Shown here: piece by piece, positions 20,159-27,810 of the stretch
How the letters are laid out: each line of letters opens with the position of its first letter
How positions within the stretch are numbered: position 1 is the stretch's first letter
DNA from: Nemertoderma westbladi
Lineage: Eukaryota > Xenacoelomorpha > Nemertodermatida > Nemertodermatidae
Direction of reading: 5' to 3'
Assembly (NCBI GenBank): GCA_032718475.1
Contig: JAUCBJ010007846.1
Coordinates: forward strand, 1-27,810
Length of the DNA stretch: 27,810 bases
The notes under the pieces: generated by a model
Database searches by the model: none
The model's input: the letters and a program-made list of their open reading frames with translations, nothing else
What the model was told of the DNA's origin: nothing
Position numbers and translations under genes: made by a program

Positions 20159-21076
20159 ATGATGATAAACAGTCGAACTCAGTTACAACAAAATTCGAGT
20201 TACGACCCCATCCACCACCTTGGATCTAGCGTGACGTCACCGGGCAGCGACATCACGCCCCGTTGCCAACAGGAACCCCTGCTGGTCTACCGAGTGGGGA
20301 TCTACGGATGGCGTAAACGTTGTCTCTATCTGTTCATCCTGTTCCTAACGGTCCTCGGAATAATCAATCTATCGCTGACTATATGGATTCTACGGGTGAT
20401 GAACTTCACCGTGGACGGAATGGGCGGGTTGACTATCACCGAGGGTGGCGTACGAGTGGGCGGGAAAGCCGAATTCCTCCAACCAATGTACACAAAACAT
20501 TTGGGATCCCCAAACGAGCCGCTAATAATCGATTCCGCCCAATCCATATCCATTCGATCCCGCAACCAAACTAACTCATCTCGAGAAACTCTAACTTCCC
20601 TCGAACTAACAGCGGACGGACAATGTTCTATTGTAGCGGACGGTTTGACTGTGACGTCACGCGATGGAACCCCGTTGCTACGGACCACGCCTTCCGGGAC
20701 TAGTATCGCCTCTCGTGACGTCACAGTAACCGGTTCCCAAGGAATACGCCTCGAAGGACCGATTCTAGCGGAATCCGTCACCTCCGGAACCGAACTAATT
20801 ATCGAGTCGATGACGAGTTCTTTAAGTCTCGAAGCTCCATCGATCGATGTTTCTTCCCTCGCCGGTTCGGTTTCGGCTACCAGTAGATCCGGTATCTCGC
20901 TGACCTCCGAGACCGGGTCTATTCTACTGGACAGCGAGTCTCTTATACTCCGCCTGCCGGACAGCGAGTTGTTGGGCTCCGGTGTGTACGAGGTCTGTGT
21001 GTGCGACTCCGGTCGGCTGTACCTCACTGATGCCACCGCCGGTAGTTGCGACCCCAGTATGTGTGAGGAGGGCTGA
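20159..21076 (+). CDS. Sarcoglycan, gamma/delta/zeta type, single exon
   Basis: This 305-residue type II membrane protein belongs to the gamma/delta/zeta-sarcoglycans, part of the dystrophin-associated complex at the plasma membrane. The cytoplasmic N-terminus (1-55) ends with the family signature YRVGIYGWRKRCLY (44-57). A membrane helix follows at about 57-79. The extracellular part begins MNFTVDGMGGL, has the predicted beta-rich body, and ends with the conserved Cys cluster (C280, C282, C297, C302) including YEVCVCDSGRLYL. Possible N-glycosylation sites are N82 (NFT), N136 (NQT) and N139 (NSS). Human gamma- and delta-sarcoglycans have about 290 residues, so this is full length. It is uninterrupted, whereas vertebrate homologues have many introns. 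The start is the first of two adjacent ATGs (20159, 20162), with G at -3. AATAAA at 21409-21414 is a possible poly(A) signal. The minisatellite starts 412 bases after the stop. I cannot decide between the gamma, delta and zeta names. Confidence 0.92.
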   Translation: MMINSRTQLQQNSSYDPIHHLGSSVTSPGSDITPRCQQEPLLVYRVGIYGWRKRCLYLFILFLTVLGIINLSLTIWILRVMNFTVDGMGGLTITEGGVRVGGKAEFLQPMYTKHLGSPNEPLIIDSAQSISIRSRNQTNSSRETLTSLELTADGQCSIVADGLTVTSRDGTPLLRTTPSGTSIASRDVTVTGSQGIRLEGPILAESVTSGTELIIESMTSSLSLEAPSIDVSSLAGSVSATSRSGISLTSETGSILLDSESLILRLPDSELLGSGVYEVCVCDSGRLYLTDATAGSCDPSMCEEG

Positions 21077-21488
21077 AGGCAGCCCTGTAGGGATCCGCTG
21101 AATGGGACGCAGTTTAACTTCTATTCACCTTGATTTTACTATATTTTAACACATCCGTTTTCTATTTTTTAATATGAAGGAGACTTTGACCACAAATTTG
21201 ACAAAAGTACGATTTGTAGGATTTGGTTGTCTGATAAAATGAATGGACAACTCAACGCACGGCGCTGAATGTCAGAAATCCCTCCAACTGAAACCATTGA
21301 CCTAGTTTTTATTTTATAACATTGAATTATTGATCATTGAACTATATTTTATCTGAATATTTTTAAATATTTAAATCTCTTTTATTAAAAATAATTAATC
21401 AATTAAAGAATAAATTATTAAAATATTAATTAAAATTCGCTAGGATACTGTGTAACGCGATACAGATGGCCATTAACACGTTTTACAT
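21077..21488. other. Downstream region of the sarcoglycan gene
   Basis: Non-coding and AT-rich toward its end. AATAAA at 21409-21414 is a plausible poly(A) signal and would give a 3' UTR of about 350 bases. No other feature is seen. Confidence 0.5.
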
Positions 21489-24400
21489 TGGAGACCTCAC
21501 TAGTCACTAGGGTGTATCCGTGTATCTGTTGGAGACACTCACTATGGTGTATCCGTGTATCTGTTGGAGACACTCACTAGGGTGTATCCGTGTATCTGTT
21601 GGAGACACTCACTAGGGTGTATCCGTGTATCTGTTGGAGACACTCACTAGGGTGTATCCGTGTATCTGTTGGAGACACTCACTAGGGTGTATCCGTGTAT
21701 CTGTTGGAGACACTCACTAGGGTGTATCCGTGTATCTGTTGGAGACACTCACTAGGGTGTATCCGTGTATCTGTTGGAGACACTCACTTGTCACTACTCA
21801 CTAGGGTGTGTCCGTGTATCTGTTGGAGACACTCACTAGTCACTAGGGTGTATCCGTGTATCTGTTGGAGACACTCACTAGTCACTAGGGTGTATCCGTG
21901 TATCTGTTGGGACACTCACTAGTCACTAGGGTGTATCCGTGTATCTGTTGGAGACACTCACTAGGGTGTATCCGTGTATCTGTTGGAGACACTCACTAGG
22001 GTGAATCCGTGTATCTGTTGGAGACACTCACTAGGGTGTATCCGTGTATCTGTTGGAGACACTCACTAGGGTGTATCCGTGTATCTGTTGGAGACACTCA
22101 CTAGGGTGTATCCGTGTATCTGTTGGAGACACTCACTAGGGTGTATCCGTGTATCTGTTGGAGACACTCACTACTCACTAGGGTGTATCCGTGTATCTGT
22201 TGGAGACACTCACTAGGGTGTATCCGTGTATCTGTTGGAGACACTCACTAGGGTGTATCCGTGTATCTGTTGGAGACACTCACTAGGGTGTATCCGTGTA
22301 TCTGTTGGAGACACTCAACTAGGGTGTATCCGTGTATCTGTTGGAGACACTCACTAGGGTGTATCCGTGTATCTGTTGGAGACACTCACTAGGGTGTATC
22401 CGTGTATCTATTGGAGACACTCACTAGGGTGTATCCGTGTATCTGTTGGAGACACTCACTATCATAGGGTGTATCCGTGTATCTGTTGGAGACACTCACT
22501 AGTCACTAGGGTGTATCCGTGTATCTGTTGGAGACACTCACTAGGGTGTATCCGTGTATCTGTTGGAGACACTCACTAGGGTGTATCCGTGTATCTGTTG
22601 GAGACACTCACTAGGGTGTATCCGTGTATCTGTTGGAGACACTCACTAGGGTGTATCCGTGTATCTGTTGGAGACACTCACTAGGGTGTATCCGTGTATC
22701 TGTTGGAGACACTCACTAGGGTGTATCCGTGTATCTGTTGGAGACACTCACTAGGGTGTATCCGTGTATCTGTTGGAGACACTCACTAGGGTGTATCCGT
22801 GTATCTGTTGGAGACACTCACTGAGGGTGTATCCGTGTATCTGTTGGAGACACTCACTAGTCACTAGGGTGTATCCGTGTATCTGTTGGAGACACTCACT
22901 AGTCACTAGGGTGTATCCGTGTATCTGTTGGAGACACTCACTAGGGTGTATCCGTGTATCTGTTGGAGACACTCACTAGGGTGTATCCGTGTATCTGTTG
23001 GAGACACTCACTAGGGTGTATCCGTGTATCTGTTGGAGACACTCACTAGGGTGTATCCGTGTATCTGTTGGAGACACTCACTAGGGTGTATCCGTGTATC
23101 TGTTGGAGACACTCACTAGGGTGTATCCGTGTATCTGTTGGAGACACTCACTAGTCACTAGGGTGTATCCGTGTATCTGTTGGAGACACTCACTAGGGTG
23201 TATCCGTGTATCTGTTGGAGACACTCACTAGGGTGTATCCGTGTATCTATTGGAGACACTCACTAGGGTGTATCCGTGTATCTGTTGGAGACACTCACAT
23301 AGGGTGTATCCGTGTATCTGTTGGAGACACTCACTAGGGTGTATCCGTGTATCTGTTGGAGACACTCACTAGGGTGTATCCGTGTATCTGTTGGAGACAC
23401 TCACTAGGGTGTATCCGTGTATCTGTTGGAGACACTCACTACTCACTAGGGTGTATCCGTGTATCTGTTGGAGACACTCACTAGGGTGTATCCGTGTATC
23501 TGTTGGAGACACTCACTAGTCACTAGGGTGTATCCGTGTATCTGTTGGAGACACTCACTAGGGTGTATCCGTGTATCTGTTGGAGACACTCACTAGGGTG
23601 TATCCGTGTATCTGTTGGAGACACTCACTAGGGTGTATCCGTGTATCTGTTGGAGACACTCACTAGGGTGTATCCGTGTATCTGTTGGAGACACTCACTA
23701 GGGTGTATCCGTGTATCTGTTGGAGACACTCACTACTCACTAGGGTGTATCCGTGTATCTGTTGGAGACACTCACTAGGGTGTATCCGTGTATCTGTTGG
23801 AGACACTCACTAGGGTGTATCCGTGTATCTGTTGGAGACACTCACTACTCACTAGGGTGTATCCGTGTATCTGTTGGAGACACTCACTAGGGTGTATCCG
23901 TGTATCTGTTGGAGACACTCACTAGGGTGTATCCGTGTATCTGTTGGAGACACTCACTAGGGTGTATCCGTGTATCTGTTGGAGACACTCACTAGTCACT
24001 AGGGTGTATCCGTGTATCTGTTGGAGACACTCACTAGGGTGTATCCTTGTATCTGTTGGAGACACTCACTAGGGTGTATCCGTGTATCTGTTGGAGACAC
24101 TCACTGACTAGGGTGTATCCGTGTATCTGTTGGAGACACTCACTAGGGTGTATCCGTGTATCTGTTGGAGACACTCACTAGTCACTAGGGTGTATCCGTG
24201 TATCTGTTGGAGACACTCACTAGGGTGTATCCTTGTATCTGTTGGAGACACTCACTAGTCACTAGGGTGTGTCCGTGTATCTGTTGGAGACACTCACTAG
24301 TCACTAGGGTGTATCCGTGTATCTGTTGGAGACACTCACTAGGGTGTATCCGTGTATCTGTTGGAGACACTCACTAGGGTGTATCCGTGTATCTGTTGGA

Positions 24401-26046
24401 GACACTCACTAGGGTGTATCCGTGTATCTGTTGGAGACACTCACTAGGGTGTATCCGTGTATCTGTTGGAGACACTCACTAGGGTGTATCCGTGTATCTG
24501 TTGGAGACACTCACTACTCACTAGGGTGTATCCGTGTATCTGTTGGAGACACTCACTAGGGTGTATCCGTGTATCTGTTGGAGACACTCACTAGGGTGTA
24601 TCCGTGTATCTGTTGGAGACACTCACTAGGGTGTATCCGTGTATCTGTTGGAGACACTCACTAGTCACTAGGGTGTATCCGTGTATCTGTTGGAGACACT
24701 CACTAGGGTGTATCCGTGTATCTGTTGGAGACACTCACTAGGGTGTATCCGTGTATCTATTGGAGACACTCACTAGGGTGTATCCGTGTATCTGTTGGAG
24801 ACACTCACTAGGGTGAATCCGTGTATCTGTTGGAGACACTCACTAGGGTGTATCCGTGTATCTATTGGAGACACTCACTAGGGTGTATCCGTGTATCTGT
24901 TGGAGACACTCACTAGGGTGTATCCGTGTATCTGTTGGAGACACTCACTAGTCACTAGGGTGTATCCGTGTATCTGTTGGAGACACTCACTAGGGTGTAT
25001 CCGTGTATCTGTTGGAGACACTCACTAGTCACTAGGGTGTGTCCGTGTATCTGTTGGAGACACTCACTAGTCACTAGGGTGTATCCGTGTATCTGTTGGA
25101 GACACTCACTAGGGTGTATCCGTGTATCTGTTGGAGACACTCACTAGGGTGTATCCGTGTATCTGTTGGAGACACTCACTAGTCACTAGGGTGTATCCGT
25201 GTATCTGTTGGAGACACTCACTAGGGTGTATCCTTGTATCTGTTGGAGACACTCACTAGTCACTAGGGTGTATCCGTGTATCTGTTGGAGACACTCACTA
25301 GTCACTAGGGTGTATCCGTGTATCTGTTGGAGACACTCACTAGGGTGTATCCGTGTATCTGTTGGAGACACTCACTAGGGTGTATCCGTGTATCTGTTGG
25401 AGCACACGTCACTAGGGTGTATCCGTGTATCTGTTGGAGACACTCACTAGGGTGTATCCGTGTATCTGTTGGAGACACTCACTAGTCACTAGGGTGTGTC
25501 CGTGTATCTGTTGGAGACACTCACTAGTCACTAGGGTGTATCCGTGTATCTGTTGGAGACACTCACTAGGGTGTATCCGTGTATCTGTTGGAGACACTCA
25601 CTAGGGTGTATCCGTGTATCTGTTGGAGACACTCACTAGGGTGTATCCGTGTATCTGTTGGAGACACTCACTAGGGGTCCGTGTATGCGGAGAATCCTGT
25701 GTATCTGTTGGAGACACTCACTAGGGTGTATCCGTGTATCTGTTGGAGACACTCACTACTCACTAGGGTGTATCCGTGTATCTGTTGGAGACACTCACTA
25801 GGGTGTATCCGTGTATCTGTTGGAGACACTCACTAGGGTGTATCCGTGTATCTGTTGGAGACACTCACTAGGGTGTATCCGTGTATCTGTTGGAGACACT
25901 CACTAGGGTGTATCCGTGTATCTGTTGGAGACACTCACTACTCACTAGGGTGTATCCGTGTATCTGTTGGAGACACTCACTAGGGTGTATCCGTGTATCT
26001 GTTGGAGACGCTCACTAGGGTGTATCCGTGTATATGTTGGAGACAC
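21489..26046 (+). repeat. Minisatellite, 35/42-bp units, main block
   Basis: The unit is TAGGGTGTATCCGTGT followed by ATCTGTTGGAGACACTCAC (35 bp). I estimate about 124 units here. Many units are 42 bp because a heptamer TAGTCAC or TACTCAC is added after CACTCAC. Base variants recur: GTGTGTCC, GTGAATCC, ATCCTTG and CTATTGG for the standard words. Rare irregular junctions occur (22464, 22821, 23297, 24104), and there is one scrambled unit at about 25675-25700. A 35-bp unit shifts frame each time and has stops, so it is not coding. Confidence 0.97.
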
Positions 26047-26324
26047 CGCCCATGTGAAGAATACCAGGATTTCACTTTTCGGTCGACTTTTTATTGGAAT
26101 TTTATATATGAAGATTTTTTATTTTTTTTAATTTATCTTTATTAAGTGTTTTATAGCGCTTATTTCTGTCTTATAACCTGTACATATACTAATTCGTTTA
26201 TTGTTTTGGTTAGATTCAGCCCTTCTGTAACCTGTGGTTTTGGTGAAAACCTGGTATTCTTCACATGGGGGTAACTGCAAAGTGAAATATAGCGGCAGAA
26301 AGTCTGGTATTCTTCACATGGGCC
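26047..26324. mobile_element. 278-bp MITE-like element inside the minisatellite (element A)
   Basis: Terminal inverted repeats GCCCATGTGAAGAATACCAG (26048-26067) and CTGGTATTCTTCACATGGGC (26304-26323) match over 20 bases. The flanks are GAGACAC on both sides (26040-26046 and 26325-26331). A normal minisatellite unit has GAGACAC once, followed by TCACTAGGG as seen on the right, so this is a clean 7-bp (perhaps 8-bp) target-site duplication. A third copy of the terminal repeat lies inside at 26251-26271. Subterminal TTTCACTTTT (about 26071) and CAAAGTGAAAT (26278) are also inverted. There is no coding capacity, so a non-autonomous DNA transposon is most likely; 7-8 bp duplications would suit a hAT-like source but do not prove it. 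Confidence 0.85.
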
Positions 26325-27040
26325 GAGACACTCACTAGGGTGTATCCGTGTATCTGTTGGAGACACTCACTAGGGTGTATCCGTGTATCTGTTGGAGACA
26401 CTCACTAGGGTGTATCCGTGTATCTGTTGGAGACACTCACTAGGGTGTATCCGTGTATCTGTTGGAGACACTCACTAGGGTGTATCCGTGTATCTGTTGG
26501 AGACACTCACTAGGGTGTATCCGTGTATCTGTTGGAGACACTCACTAGTCACTAGGGTGTATCCGTGTATCTGTTGGAGACACTCACTAGGGTGTATCCG
26601 TGTATCTGTTGGAGACACTCACTAGGGTGTATCCGTGTATCTGTTGGAGACACTCACTAGGGTGTATCCGTGTATCTGTTGGAGACACTCACTAGGGTGT
26701 ATCCGTGTATCTGTTGGAGACACTCACTGTCACTAGGGTGTATCCGTGTATCTGTTGGAGACACTCACTAGGGTGTATCCGTGTATCTGTTGGAGACACT
26801 CACTAATCATTAGGGTGTATCCGTGTATCTGTTGGAGACACTCACTGGGGTGTACCCGTGTATCTGTTGGAGACACTCACTAGTCACTAGGGTGTATCCG
26901 TGTATCTGTTGGAGACACTCACTAGTCACTAGGGTGTATCCGTGTATCTGTTGGAGACACTCACTAGTCACTAGGGTGTATCCGTGTATCTGTTGGAGAC
27001 ACTCACTAGTCACTAGGGTGTATCCGTGTATCCCTGTTGG
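26325..27040 (+). repeat. Minisatellite, distal block
   Basis: About 19 more units of the same 35/42-bp repeat follow the MITE-like insertion. The last five or so before 27040 are nearly all the 42-bp form with TAGTCAC. The array ends in a broken unit (TATCCCTGTTGG) at about 27028-27040. Confidence 0.95.
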
Positions 27041-27810
27041 TTAAACTGCGATCCATTTGTTTCTTTAGCTAAAAGGGAATTTAATTCCGGGTGTTTCTGC
27101 TCGAGTTAACGAAACCGTTGCCCTGCCAATAATAACCGAACTGCCTGAGAGTTTTTGATACAATATATTTAGTTACTAGGGAGTTCGAGTTGTAGAGTAA
27201 GTTACAATGCACGAATATTAATTCCTTTAGAAACATTCCAGTGTCTTTGTGCTTTATTTACCGCGGTGTATCTCTATAGTGCTGTAAGATTTGGTAATCC
27301 GTCTGTTCGAGCCATAACTGTTAGTCTAACACGTACGTACAGTGTTCGACCCCCATTAGATACCCTTTATTGCTACAATGATTCCAATTTAATTTACCTT
27401 AACGGTATGATAGAGAGAGAGAGAGAGGAGAGAGATTAATTAATATGAAGGAGATTAATTTAATTTGTTCTTTATTTTCTATAAAATATATTCTATGTTC
27501 TATAAATTATACTGATTGATTGTTATGGGTTTGTTTGTTTTATTAAATTATGTAGAATATTTTTTATCGCAATTTCAACTTAGTACTATAATTTTCCTTA
27601 ATTATATATTTAAAAATTATTATGATATGACTTAATATTGTATTAATTTATTAATTAATTATTTAATAGATATTAAATGATTTGATATTCGGCAGTAATA
27701 TAATAATATTATTATTAGTATTTAATATTATATGGATTCAATTATAAACACCTAATGTACGTGTACACTGTACGTGGTCGTGTACACTGTACCTACGTGT
27801 ACACTGTATA
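27041..27810. other. AT-rich right edge, microsatellites, no gene seen
   Basis: Non-coding. It contains a (GA)n tract at 27412-27435. At the very end are three copies of CGTGTACACTGTA starting at 27760, 27779 and 27796, each centred on the palindrome GTGTACAC; the window edge cuts what follows. Confidence 0.6.

Noticed and set aside
20326-21036. A 236-codon frame on the minus strand over the sarcoglycan gene
   Set aside because: It is the antisense shadow of a confidently identified gene and shows no recognisable domain.
21489-27040. A CRISPR array
   Set aside because: There are no unique spacers; the units are uniform tandem repeats, and the sequence is from an animal.
21489-27040. Telomere-like repeat, because of TAGGG in each unit
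   Set aside because: The unit is 35 bp and TTAGGG is never tandem; TAGGGTG alone is not telomeric.
21695-27044. Many open frames of 60-75 codons in the minisatellite, with YTDTP- or CICWRHSL-like repeats
   Set aside because: A 35-bp unit changes frame at every copy and has a stop in one of the frames; frames stay open only where 42-bp units cluster. They are by-products of the repeat, not genes.

Overview
The window looks like a piece of a repeat-rich animal genome, most likely an aquatic invertebrate. The evidence is a full-length gamma/delta/zeta-type sarcoglycan gene (an animal-specific family), a serine palmitoyltransferase small-subunit gene, BEL/Pao LTR retrotransposons, RTE-like and CR1/L2-like LINEs, a SINE 3' tail, MITE-like foldback elements and a very large minisatellite. 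I cannot name the species. No bacterial or viral gene order, CRISPR array, rRNA or tRNA gene is visible.

Layout. 1-530: unassigned, possibly LTR-derived. 531-2438: broken gag-protease part of BEL copy 1 (+). 2449-2724: 3' scrap of an RTE-like LINE (+) inside it, with a target-site duplication. 2958-5178: 5'-truncated RTE-like LINE (-) with an open reverse-transcriptase frame ending in a (TAG)n tail. 5179-5511: inverted, nearly identical piece of BEL copy 1. 5512-~11420: BEL copy 2 (+) with gag, protease, RT, RNase H and integrase, inactivated by a stop, a frameshift and a changed RT catalytic residue, followed by a probable 3' LTR with a 48-bp tandem repeat. 11422-12404: non-coding, ACCGG-rich. 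12405-12653: small subunit of serine palmitoyltransferase (+). 12654-19600: mostly non-coding AT-rich DNA with old repeats, a foldback element holding a SINE fragment, a second RTE LINE 3' end (16197-16754) and a decayed CR1/L2-like LINE (about 16970-18005). 19638-19960: palindromic MITE-like element. 20159-21076: single-exon sarcoglycan (+). 21489-27040: minisatellite of about 140 units of 35 or 42 bp, interrupted at 26047-26324 by a 278-bp MITE-like element. 27041-27810: AT-rich, no gene seen.

Only two genes look like functional host genes. Both encode small membrane proteins, one acting in sphingolipid synthesis in the ER and one in the dystrophin-associated complex at the plasma membrane. 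They are about 7.5 kb apart and nothing links them functionally. Everything else recognisable is mobile or tandem DNA. The most unusual signals are the 5.5-kb minisatellite with indels in steps of seven bases, and two different palindromic elements (19638-19960 and 26047-26324) that share an internal core and a similar hairpin-loop design.
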